Assembly: GCA_037893225.1 (NCBI GenBank) | Contig: JAZGUH010000227.1 | Location: 372,001 to 436,000 of the forward strand | Source of the DNA: Hippasteria phrygiana | Taxonomy: Eukaryota; Echinodermata; Asteroidea; Valvatida; Goniasteridae | Length of the DNA stretch: 64,000 nucleotides | Direction: 5' to 3' | Shown: positions 44,098 through 53,620 of the stretch, piece by piece | How positions within the stretch are numbered: the first letter of the stretch is position 1 | Layout: the number at the start of each line of letters is the position of its first letter | Program-made: the position numbers and the translations under genes | Notes under the pieces: model-generated | Told to the model about the DNA's origin: nothing | What the model saw: only the letters and a program-made list of their open reading frames with translations | The model's database searches: none

Positions 44098-45176
44098 TTA
44101 TGTACAGATTAAGTGTGTACATGAACAGTAAATAATGCCTGCAGGCATTCATAGGCATTTGCCATGTAAATATCCATGATTTTTACCTAGTTTTCTACAA
44201 TTTCTTGCAAGACTACATGTACAGTATGTGGTACTGCACTCTGCACTGAAATTCAACTGACTGCAATTTGAAATTTCCCACACTGACCGTTGGTATGCAA
44301 GGTCACTGTGTCATGACATTGTGACCCACGCTGCACTGTGGAGGCTAAGTAATATGATAGGTTGGAATGCTGTATTGCAGGCTGTAATGGACGTATTCAA
44401 TCAGTCCACCCACTTTCACTTGCATACATGTACATGTGTATGTATTTAGAATGCTTTGGAGCTCATTTGGATTGCTATTTTCATACTGTACTGACTGTAA
44501 AATTTAGCAGTCATCCATTCATCTGTGAATGCTATGTGAATGCACATATATATGCTGTTTAATGCTATTGAACTGCTATGCACATGCTATTATAGCAGTC
44601 CTGTTCGGTAAGGGTATGTATTATGGGTCATTCTATAAATTAGGGGTCCAATTTTTGTGTCCCAGCTACATCTAACACTTTTAGGATTTTGCAATTCAGG
44701 ACATATTCTTTAATGCCTTCTATAAGTACTCTAATGGTAATTATGTAAAGCAAAGTACCCGCCAAAGGTGAAGTCAATTTTAATGATGATGGGAAATTAC
44801 ACAGGTCAGGTGAACAGGGACACCAAAACTTGTCACACTTTTGGACCCCCATAGAATTTTTGTATAATGTGATACATATGTGTTCAAATTGTATTCCTTT
44901 ATGATTATTTCACTTAGGGCTGTGGCATTAACATGAAGATAGTGCATCAAATATAATTCCTTTTAGATATAAACAATTACAAGTATTGCAATAACTTTTC
45001 TATTAGTCATAAAAATGTTTGATCTCAAGAAGCTATGAAATGTTCCTGTCAAACTGACTTTCCCACCTATGGAGACTTGCAAGAACCATGCAGTTTGCTG
45101 TGGTACAAGAAGACATCAGCACAGGATTACCACATGACATCCCTGTGGTATTCCTTCCATACCATCATCTGGTTCA
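44098..45176. other. Non-genic part of the CCTGTGGTA element
   Basis: AT-rich. About 44630-44860 is bounded by GGGTCATTCTATAAATTAGG and a partly complementary TTTGGACCCCCATAGAAT, possibly a small decayed MITE. Confidence 0.4.
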
Positions 45177-45560
45177 AAATCTTGTGGTATTTCATGTGGT
45201 ATTAGCAATACCACAGGAAATTACTTTCCAGTGGTAATTTACCACAGGAAATCGTGTGGTATTTCTGTCATACGGAGACCTTTTTCTAAAACTTGTGGTA
45301 CTTCATGTTGTAATTAGCAGTACCACAGGAAATTAGTTTCCTGTGGTAATTTACCACAGGAAATCGTGTGGTATTCCTGTCATACTGAGACCTTTTACAA
45401 CATCTTGTGGTACTTCATGTTGCAATTAGCAATACCACAGGAAATTAGTTTCCTGTGGTAATTTACCACAGGAAATCGTGTGGTATTCCTGTCATACCGA
45501 GACCTTTTACAACATCTTGTGGTAATTCGTGTGGTAATTAGCAATACCACAGGAATACCA
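45177..45560. repeat. ~112-bp tandem repeat, about 3.5 units
   Basis: Units of the type CTTGTGGTACTTCATGTTG ... ACCACAGGAAATTAGTTTCC ... GTCATAC-GAGACCTTTT. Each contains the internal palindrome GGAAATTAGTTTCC within ACCACAGG/CCTGTGGT. Confidence 0.9.
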
Positions 45561-45593
45561 CAGGAATACCACAGGACATTTTTGTAAGGGCAG

Positions 45594-47278
45594 GCTCGCG
45601 TATTCCGAGTGTCTCTGATTCCTTGAAGGTCCGCGTACCCGAATAAGGATCCTCCACTGTCTCCCCTTGTCACGTTCGAAAACTCTTCCCTCACCAGGAC
45701 CGCTTCCGTTTGTGTCGCGACTTTGGCTGTTGTTCCCCTCAAAAACTCGAGGGGTGGGTCGCACTCAACCATCCCGGCGGTATGGACGACATCAGCGGAG
45801 TACCATTTCCCCCGATGTGCAGAAAGCTCGGGCGGCACGCTGGCGACTCGTCTGACCCGATGCACTTGGGCCGCATCCCCCGGCCCCACACCAGTCGCAG
45901 CATGCTGGATCTTCATGTGCCTCGTCAGGTAGTCGGAGCGGCGGTAGCTAGTGCCACATACATCGCAGGTATATTTGCGCTCCTCGTGTGTCGCTTTCTC
46001 ATGGCGTCTTCTAGTAAACGAGGACCCATAACTCTGGCCGCAAACTCTACACGAAAAGCTTTGTCCTTTTTCCATGCTGGGGTTTGGCTCTGATCTGCTG
46101 GACTGTGCCTCGCGTCTGCCGCTCCTGTGTGAAAGATTGTTATCTCCTGATACGTTACAGTTAGATCCGTTTCCATTGCAAACATAGACTTGCTGCAAGT
46201 ACCGCCGGGTTTTCCGTACGGCCCTGCCGCGGCGCGTGCGGGGTGTACATGTGCTTGTAGTCGCGTTGCTCATACCGGCGGTGGGGCTGCCCATACCGGC
46301 GGTGGCGCTGCCCATACCGGCGGTGGTGCTGCCCATACCGGCGGTTTGGCTGCCCACACCGGTGGTGGGGCTGCTCACACCGGCGGTGGGGTCTTCTGGC
46401 TTGCCAGCAGGTGCCCGCAATGCCGACTCTGGGAATCCACAGTCTTTCGCGCTCACTCCATGGCAAGGTTTCAGTCTGTCTGCGTGCACTACTTGGGGAG
46501 CAGAGCGGGGGGTCCTTCTGATTTTGTACACGACATCGGAAAGTCTCTCCACCACAACAAAGGGCCCACTCCAGTTCAGGGACAGCTTAGGGCAGATGCC
46601 CCTCTTTCGCACCTTACTGTGGAGCCAGACAACATCCCCTCCATTGTACAGCACCCGCCCCGCATTTCTGTCGTAGTGCTTTTTCTGAGCCTTCATCTGT
46701 GCACCGGTGGTCTCCCTGGCAACGTCGTGAGCAAGCATGAGTTTCTCTTGTAAGTTCTGGGCATTTTCGGCTTGAGTGGTTTGGGCCTCTGGGCTGGAAC
46801 CAACTAGCAGATCAATAGGCATTCTGACTTCCCGGCCTAGCATCATGGTATTCGGCGTCTCCTTGGTGGTCTCGTGCTCTGCTGACCTGTAGGCCATGGC
46901 GAGTAAGGCGAGGTGTTCGTCCCAGTCTGTTTGCGATTTATTGACCCAGAGGCTCAGCATGGCTTCAATCGTGCGGTTAAACCGCTCGATCATGCCGTCA
47001 GATCTTGGATGGTATGCTGTGGTGCGAGTTTTCCTCACGCCAAGGATTGAACACATCTCCGTGAAGACTGCTGACTCAAATTCTCTGCCTTGATCCGAGT
47101 GGACCTCAAGGGGGACTCCAAATCTGGCAACAAACTCGTCTACGAGCTTAGTGGCTACAGTCCTTGCTGTGTGGTCAGGGATTAGATAGCATTCGGTCCA
47201 TCTGGTGAAATAATCACCGACCACAACAATGTACCGGTTCCCTAGTTCAGTAATAGGGAGGGGGCCCCATGACGTCAA
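45594..47278 (-). pseudogene. Gypsy integrase core, GPF region and C2H2 zinc-finger tail
   Basis: Integrase inserts the DNA copy into the genome. Seen from 47278: YIVVVGDYFTRWTECYLIP, then EVHSDQGREFESAVF (second catalytic Asp) and GMIERFNRTIEAM (catalytic Glu), in line with a DDE core. The first catalytic Asp lies in the preceding frame (AIDVMGP, about 47260), so a frame break separates it. Next is the GPF/GPY-type region (NWSGPFVVVERLSDVVYKI ... VVHADRLKP), a 7-residue repeat PTAGMGS (46272-46391), then two C2H2 fingers CRVCGQSYGSSFTRRRHEKATH and CDVCGTSYRRSDYLTRHMKIQH. The frame then runs into the CCTGTGGTA element, so the original end is lost. Confidence 0.85.
46272..46391. repeat. 21-bp minisatellite in pol (ATACCGGCGGT core), ~6 units
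   Basis: Units ATACCGGCGGTGGGGCTGCCC and variants; in frame as PTAGMGS on the minus strand. Confidence 0.93.
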
Positions 47279-47834
47279 TCGCTATCCTCTCCATCGGTGC
47301 TCCAACCTGGTAGTGTACCATTTTTGCTCGTTTAGTTCTAGCAGGTGGTTTGCGTCTTTGGCACTGTTGGCAATTCCTCACCCACCGGCGAGCTGATTCA
47401 CGCATAGACGGCCAGTAGAAACTACTCCTGTTCAACTTCGCCAATGTCTTCGCAATGCCGAGGTGGCCTGCCGTCTTCTGGTCATGGAAGTGTCTCAGTA
47501 CGAGTGGTCGCAGTTCTCGGGGGGGTTAGAACCCTCAGTCTGGCATGATCAGTAGGTCTGTCCGGCTCCCATCGGATATACAGGACATCCTCCTCCAAAA
47601 CGATCTGTTCAAACCGAGCCCACCAAAATTTGACGTCCTTACTCAAGGGGGCTACGCTCTCCCAAGGTGGCCGTTCGCCCTGTTTCACCCACTGTAGAAC
47701 ATCCTTCAAGTCCTGGTCCTTCAGTTGCGACTGAACGATTCTGTCGTGGCCTAGTTCAGCTGTATTTAGGTCTGGCAGCGGGTCCTCTGTACCCGCCCGA
47801 GCATTAGTCCCAGTCTGATGCACTGGTCTTACTC
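47247..47834 (-). pseudogene. Gypsy pol: linker and integrase zinc-binding region
   Basis: The 47834-47482 part contains LKDQDLKDVLQWVKQGERPP and VLYIRWEPDRP, the usual sequence between RNase H and integrase. After a frame break, 47444-47247 reads FYWPSMRESARRWVRNCQQC with CQQCQRRK, the Cys pair of the HHCC zinc-binding domain, then ERIAIDVMGP with the first catalytic Asp. It is directly preceded (at 47835) by the duplicated gag piece where RNase H should end. Confidence 0.75.
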
Positions 47835-48335
47835 GCATTCTTGAATTGTTTAATGGCGAAATCTTCCTGGAAGGTGGATCCACTTTCAGGGTAGGCCCGC
47901 CGGACCAACTTCCGAATGGCCAGGCCCAGTTCAGCGACCGTTTCCCCGGCTCGCCTCTTCCTTGAAGTCAATTCAGCGCGATGGCGAATGCGCTGGCTTG
48001 CTGTGCCGAAGCGACGCTCTAGGGCCTTGACCAGTTCACTGTAGGACGACTGCAAATCTTTTCCCAAAGAGCATGCCACCTCGAGTGCTGGTCCTTTCAA
48101 TGCCACCAACAGGTAGTCCGCTCGTTGCTTTTTGTTCCATGAATTGATCTCTCCAACGCGCTCGAAGTGGACCAAATAATCCCGTCGTACTCCCGAGCCT
48201 TCACCCGCGGTGCCGCTCCGGTGCGTTCTACGTTCACAGGCTGGCCAACCGCATTCGCAGCAGGGCAACCGCTGGGAGCGGTGTCCGTGTGCTCTACGGT
48301 GCGCCTGTCCGCGTGACGAGGCTCACAACCGTTGC
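47835..48335 (-). repeat. Duplicated gag segment, copy 2 (in place of RT/RNase H)
   Basis: 501 bp that match 49797-50297 base for base as far as I can read, with a constant offset of 1962 and no gaps. It encodes the Gag core (DYLVHFERVGEINSWNKKQR, LERRFGTASQRIRHRAEL). In a normal Gypsy element this interval, between the post-protease segment and the integrase linker, holds the reverse transcriptase and RNase H. Confidence 0.9.
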
Positions 48336-49651
48336 AGTGCAGCTAAATGCTCAGGTACCAATAACCCTTCGCTCGCCGTGGGGACTTGACACTCCGGGTG
48401 AGGACGTTCCAGTACTGCAACACTGTCTACAGGTTCGAGGACGGCGGCATCCGTCCCCTTCCATAGCATGAGTGTTTCAGGCGACAGGTTCAAAAGTCTC
48501 ACAAGGACGCGGTTGTCTCTGGTCTCGATGAGAGCACTGGCCACCAGAACTTCGCGGTCCTTCGCGAGGGTCCCTCTGTTTTGCAGTACGCCCCATGCCG
48601 GCAACTCACCATGGCCGTCGACGACAACTTGGCATTCCAGCAAAACTTCAGACGAGGGGGGAACAACAACGTTTTTCGGCTAGACGGACACGAAAGATTA
48701 CCGGTTCTTGGGGTATTTCTGCAGGGAACTCTGTAGTTACCAACAGTGAAGCACTCCTCGTCCTAAATCAACTGACATTTATGTTTTTGCAAAAAGTCCA
48801 GTCCTAATGTCCGCGACCCAAACGCTGTGTTCGAGTTCACTTCCCCCCAACTTTGATCGTCATCTTTGCACGCCCAACGACGTTCAGCTCACTTCCATCC
48901 GCTTGGCGAAACCTGCGATCGGCGCAGAGAAGCATGGGCCTCGACCTTGGACTTGTCCTTTTGAAAAGCTGCGTCGAAACAAAACTTTCCGTTGCACCAG
49001 TGTCTATGAGAAAACTTACTGCCACATCCATAAATTTGCCTCGGATATACAACCCCAACTCTGCAGAAGACGCAGGTCGCAGTCCTACCCCGGGTTTCAG
49101 AACGGGCACACGTTCAGTTGTTTCCCTTCTTGTCTGGATGGGGGGTGTTACCAGGGGCGGTTCTGCAGATACCGGTACCGGCGGTTGGGGCGCGCATACC
49201 GGCGGTTGGGGCGCGCATACCGGCGGTTGGGCTGCCCATACCGGCGGTTGGGCTGCCCGTACCGGCGGTTTGGCTGCCTGTACCGGAGGTTGGGCTGCCT
49301 GCACCGGCGGTGAGGCTGACCATACCGGCGGTTTGGCTGCCTGTACCGGCGGTTGGGCTGCCCATACCGGCGGTTTGGCTGCCTGTACCGGCGGTTGGGC
49401 TGCCTGCACCGGCAGTGGCATTGCCAATACCTCTGTATTTAGGGAGTGATGCCCTTCGGTTTTGCCAGCTGGGCTTTGGGCAACAAGCCCAGCTGCTCCT
49501 CTTTTAATGCTCGTTGACTGTCTGCGGGCAGGGGACATCGCGCCCGAAAATGATCGGTACTCCCGCACCTCCAACATTCTGGCTTCCAGTCTTTGGGTTT
49601 CCTTCCCACCTGGCTGCGTCGTTGGAGGTCCAACACGTCTCGGAGCATCAA
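48323..49651 (-). pseudogene. Gypsy gag C-terminus (CCHC), repeat linker and aspartic protease
   Basis: Order on the minus strand: CCHC knuckle CWRCGSTDHFRARC (about 49560); a linker made of 7-residue repeats QPPVWAA/KPPVQAA encoded by a 21-bp minisatellite; a retropepsin-like protease with the active site FLIDTGATESFVS (about 49020); then, after a frame break, 48643-48323 with LECQVVVDGHGELPAWGVLQ and LNLSPETLMLWKGTDAAVLE, typical of the segment between protease and reverse transcriptase. The frame is broken at least twice, so it is non-functional as it stands. Confidence 0.8.
49176..49425. repeat. 21-bp minisatellite in gag (ATACCGGCGGT core), ~12 units
   Basis: Units ATACCGGCGGTTGGGCTGCCC and variants, in frame as 7-residue PPVxAAQ/K repeats. 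Confidence 0.93.
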
Positions 49652-49796
49652 AGCTATTTGGTCAGTCGAAGAGGGGTTTAGGGCTTCTTCCTTACCGGCC
49701 TCAGGTTGTACTGCACGTGATCGTCCCGCTTTCTCCGCCTTACCCTACGCCTCGGCCTCTGACACGATTTATACTGCTTCATCTAGCTCATTCAAA

Positions 49797-50643
49797 GCAT
49801 TCTTGAATTGTTTAATGGCGAAATCTTCCTGGAAGGTGGATCCACTTTCAGGGTAGGCCCGCCGGACCAACTTCCGAATGGCCAGGCCCAGTTCAGCGAC
49901 CGTTTCCCCGGCTCGCCTCTTCCTTGAAGTCAATTCAGCGCGATGGCGAATGCGCTGGCTTGCTGTGCCGAAGCGACGCTCTAGGGCCTTGACCAGTTCA
50001 CTGTAGGACGACTGCAAATCTTTTCCCAAAGAGCATGCCACCTCGAGTGCTGGTCCTTTCAATGCCACCAACAGGTAGTCCGCTCGTTGCTTTTTGTTCC
50101 ATGAATTGATCTCTCCAACGCGCTCGAAGTGGACCAAATAATCCCGTCGTACTCCCGAGCCTTCACCCGCGGTGCCGCTCCGGTGCGTTCTACGTTCACA
50201 GGCTGGCCAACCGCATTCGCAGCAGGGCAACCGCTGGGAGCGGTGTCCGTGTGCTCTACGGTGCGCCTGTCCGCGTGACGAGGCTCACAACCGTTGCGTG
50301 CCCCGGTGGGATAGGTCGAGGCCCCTGGGAAATTGACGTCAAGGCGGTGCTCACCTTCGCTGTCTGACTCACTGCACGCCGCCCGCCACTGTGTACGAAG
50401 ATCGTCCATGAGCCCCTTTCTGTGTTTCTGAAAACCGCGTGACTTTTTCCCTTTACCGGAATCGTCTCTCCTCGATAGGCCTGGCATCTCCGGCACAAGC
50501 TGTCGAGGTCGTTGTCTGGTCGTGTGCCCGTCTGTACCTCTGCGTGTACTGTCAAGCAATGATTGCTGCAACCGTTCGATGCCCATGGAGATAACACTGA
50601 TGACCTCAGCAACACCCCGTGCCGACTCCGTGTGGCTTGCCAT
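49797..50643 (-). pseudogene. Gypsy Gag N-terminus and core (original copy)
   Basis: Gag forms the particle that packages element RNA. Start ATG at 50643, 28 bp after the primer-binding site. The first frame (MASHTESARGVAEV ... PRVKAREYDG) continues, after a frameshift near 50150, in the core DYLVHFERVGEINSWNKKQR, ALERRFG, RAGETVAELGLAIRKLVRRA. This core is homologous to the Gag of the triple element (SDYLIHFE..., NFERRFG...). The same frameshift region is present in the duplicate at 47835-48335, so it predates or accompanies the duplication. Confidence 0.82.
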
Positions 50644-50670
50644 TTTATTCCTTTGAAAAAGCCTGTCAAT

Positions 50671-50688
50671 ATCCCGACGCTGCCACCA
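50671..50688 (-). promoter_or_regulatory. Primer-binding site, tRNA-Leu type
   Basis: Minus strand TGGTGGCAGCGTCGGGAT, two bases from the LTR, matches 16 of 18 positions of the complement of the tRNA-Leu (AAG/UAG) 3' end. Confidence 0.78.
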
Positions 50689-50690
50689 TT

Positions 50691-50984
50691 TGTAGCGTGA
50701 TCCAATGTGGGTTCTTTTCCCCTTATTAGCAAAACGCCAACAAAGGGAGACTTTACAAATCCTGTCAACTCAAAGAAAATGCTGGTTTATTCCATGCAAC
50801 AGCTTGGGCTACAACTTGCCACTTTCCAGTCACAAACCGAACTAACACACTGTATACTACTGGTTCTAGTACAAGAAAATCCCAGCCAATATCACACAAA
50901 AGAACTGTTTATTTTTAGAGTCCAATTTCCGCTGCATTGTCTGCCGCACGCGCGGCTGGCCAATCACAAAACTGGGTCACTACA
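50691..50984 (-). repeat. 5' LTR of the Gypsy element
   Basis: 294 bp, TGTAGCGTGA...GTCACTACA. Minus-strand AATAAA at 50791-50786. Confidence 0.85.
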
Positions 50985-50999
50985 ACCGCAAGTCAACCT

Positions 51000-51246
51000 A
51001 TACCGGCGGTATAGCCACCGATACCGGCGGTATAGCCACCGATACCGGCGGTATAGCCACCGATACCGGCGGTATAGCCACCGATACCGGCGGTATAGCC
51101 ACCGATACCGGCGGTATAGCCACCGATACCGGCGGTATAGCCACCGATACCGGCGGTATAGCCACCGATACCGGCGGTATAGCCACCGATACCGGCGGTA
51201 TAGCCACCGATACCGGCGGTATAGCCACCGATACCGGCGGTATAGC
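51000..51246. repeat. 21-bp minisatellite outside the 5' LTR, 12 units
   Basis: Twelve almost perfect units ATACCGGCGGTATAGCCACCG; each holds the 13-bp palindrome ATACCGGCGGTAT. It starts 15 bp beyond the LTR and ends in the coding remnant of the interrupted gene. It shares the ATACCGGCGGT core with the arrays at 46272 and 49176. Confidence 0.95.
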
Positions 51247-51249
51247 ACC

Positions 51250-53193
51250 GGCGGCATGGAAACAAGAAAACAAATGTATCTGGATACAGAATGCTCTTTC
51301 CAGTGATGACTATCCTCTGTGTTCCTTGCTGCATCCTCCAAGAAAGTAATGAGAGTGAGATATCTTCTGTTCATCTCCATAATATTTACATCCTTGCTTT
51401 CGATCAAAACCCATATCTTGCAAATAAGGCCCAAGGCCTTAGCATTTGCGACCAAGAAAGGTACTTTGAGATCATGCAGCACCCACTTGTTGCTTCCATC
51501 AGTCTCCAAGAAATCCACCATCTTCTTGTGTAGCCAGTACACACCAGCTGCATTGTAGAAAACTATATTAAATCGATTACATCGTGATCTTTCATATAGT
51601 CTGCCAGATAGATAATGAAGCTACGATGGCAGCATTTTTTCTGGTCTCCCTCATAAGCAAAGGCCTGGCATGCCGTCCTTATAAGTCGGCAAACAGCAGA
51701 CTCTGTTGACCTCCGGAATTGTGGGTTTTCAATTGGTGCATCTCCATTGAAATAGTTTTTTCCCACTTCTAGCAATGATGTGTTCAATGTGTTGCAAATC
51801 TCAGCCATGTGTACTAACTCATGCAGGCAACAGAAGAAATGGTTGAGCCTGGTAAGTTGAACTTGGACATCCTCACTTAGGTCTTTCCGTATTTCTATCA
51901 TCTGAGATAGCACTTCAGCTCTGTACAATTCCAGCAACTCGTTGAATTTCAGCTCTGTAGCTGCCCTGTCAGACAGTGTTCCGTAGATGGAAGAGCATGT
52001 TCTGTGATGCATCATTGGTGTCTTTATGGTAAATAGCATCTGTGTCCCATAATATTTCCTTAATTGCATGGAGGGTGTCTTCACCTGATTTGGTAAGAAG
52101 ATCTCTCAAGCCCAGCACATACGGTCGGCCTTCCATTGTCCGCACTGCAAACGCCCCATACTTTTTGCCATATTTCATTGATTTATCCGTTTCCAACGTA
52201 GTATTTTCTTCCATGGGAATCTCGGATCTCCTCAAATATTTGTTGTTGTGCAAGAATCAGCCTCTGAACATTCATGTTGCTATGGGTGTGGTACTCGGTA
52301 GGCGGTTGGCCGATGCATCTGCCATCTCCAAGACAGCTTCAATGACAGGAACTACCCTATTTGTAGAAACAGTGTTTTCTAGTAGCTTATGTACACATTT
52401 TTGCAGGCGTGGTGTAAACCTGTTGGCTTCAGTGTCATAACAATGAATTTCAGATGATGCTACCTCCTCTTTTAATCCTTCTAACTTATGACTTATTTCG
52501 ATAATTTCCTTCATCAATTTGTCATGTGTCGTCTCTGTTTGCTTCTCCTGATGGACACCTGGAGCTCTTTCATGTCTTTCTCTCTCTTGCTCGAGTTGAT
52601 CTTTCATTTCTGAAAACTGATGTTTAAGCTCTTCCGTTTTCTCTCTGTTGGCTGTTCACTGGTTCGGACTCGTCTTAATTCTGAAGTCTTCTTCTCACAC
52701 CTTTCTTCTATACCCCCTATAAGATGTTTTCTACTTCCTTCCTTCTCTTTTTCAGACAAGCATTTTTCCAGCCCTGTAATGGTGGCCTGCTGCTTTCCTA
52801 GCTCATGTTGTTATGTTCTCACTTCTTTCTCTAAGGTAGATGTTGCTGCAGAAATTACTTGTTGTTGTACACTTGGAGAACTCAACCGTTGAAGTTCCTT
52901 CTGTAGGGATATCCTTCCCCTAGTATAGGTAGCATGGGATGGGCCTGGCATTTCTACTGATTTGGGGAGTACATAAACACTTTTCAAGAAATTAGAAAGT
53001 TCCTCTTTATTGGGTTTTTTTCCAGGAGTTTTGCTCTTTTCTCACGTAGGCGCTGCAGTGATGATCGAATGGACCTAGTGGTGAGATTGTCATGTTTGCT
53101 GTGACGCAACTCGGAAACTGATGTGATATTTGATTTTTGGCACATCTCAATAACAGCTTCATTAGTCAAAACATCTTTATCTTCAATGGCCAT
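51250..53193 (-). pseudogene. N-terminal and central parts of the multicopy transposon-like gene
   Basis: Read from 53193: MAIEDKDVLTNEAVIEMCQK; a coiled-coil-like charged region (about 53000-52470); RFTPRLQKCVHKLLENTVST and VIEAVLEMADASANRLPS; a segment METDKS-like LETDKSMKYGKKYGAFAV and GRPYVLGLRDLLTKSGEDT; LSDRAATELKFNELLELYR; LNHFFCCLHELVHMAEICNT; STESAVCRLIRTACQAFAYE; and VYWLHKKMVDFLETDGSNKW ... LGLICKIWVLIESKDVNIME. Order and spacing continue into DHLPGG at 40892-41723. At least four frameshifts (near 53010, 52220, 51990 and 51550). The LETDKS/GLRD segment suggests an RNase H-fold catalytic core, but I cannot name the family. It is interrupted by the Gypsy element. Confidence 0.6.
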
Positions 53194-53620
53194 TATGGAA
53201 TTTCAGTGATAGGAATTCAAGCAACAAATTAGAACTTTACAATTTGATATTTTTCTTCTTCTCAATCCACCAAAGCTTAACCCACTGGTCCTTCAGCTTC
53301 CCCAGTGCCTGCAACTCAGCATCACATGTGTCCGGTTCTGTCTGTGTAGCCTACATACACCAGTACTTTTTTCACCATCCTGGTCAGAACTTTCTATTGT
53401 CCTACACACTAACCCATCCCCATAGACTAGTTTGCATGTCCTCACTTTTCCGGAACAAAGAAATAGACGTGAGGACAGTATTGTTCCCTTTGTTGAACCG
53501 TCCTTTTTGTCCTCACCAGTACGTCAATAATAATACAATAATACATATGATTCATTGCACAGCTACAACAATAATATAATGTGCAATACAACTTTAACAC
53601 GTAATCACCATGCACCTATG
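53194..53620. other. Non-genic stretch
   Basis: AT-rich; nothing recognisable. Confidence 0.5.

Larger units (their letters stand above)
41928..45593. mobile_element. Element built from CCTGTGGTA words
   Basis: It begins CCCTTACAAAAATGTCCTGT and ends ACAGGACATTTTTGTAAGGG, a 20-bp perfect inverted match that continues as GGTATT/AATACC. Inside the left end, 11-12-bp and then 15-bp units carry CCTGTGGTA; inside the right end, ~112-bp units carry the same word in both orientations. The centre has a possible two-exon gene and MITE copy C. It lies inside the Gypsy element. No clear target duplication. Confidence 0.75.
41724..50984 (-). mobile_element. Ty3/Gypsy-type LTR retrotransposon, rearranged and invaded
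   Basis: 5' LTR 50691-50984 (294 bp, TGTAGCGTGA...CACTACA); 3' LTR truncated, 41724-41851 (first 128 bp only). Between them on the minus strand: gag, CCHC knuckle, protease, a post-protease segment, a duplicated gag piece, the integrase zinc-binding region, the integrase core, and a C2H2-bearing tail. Reverse transcriptase and RNase H are missing. A different element occupies 41928-45593. No target duplication is visible at the outer ends (CATAC on the left, ACCGC on the right), which fits later rearrangement. Confidence 0.85.

Noticed and set aside
45667..46753. Several plus-strand frames across the integrase region
   Set aside because: Antisense shadows of the integrase/C2H2 frame and its 21-bp repeat.
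50707..51542. Open frames of HRYRRYS, AIPPVSV and YTAGIGG repeats
   Set aside because: Translation of the 21-bp minisatellite in several frames. Only the non-repeat part after 51250 has family features.
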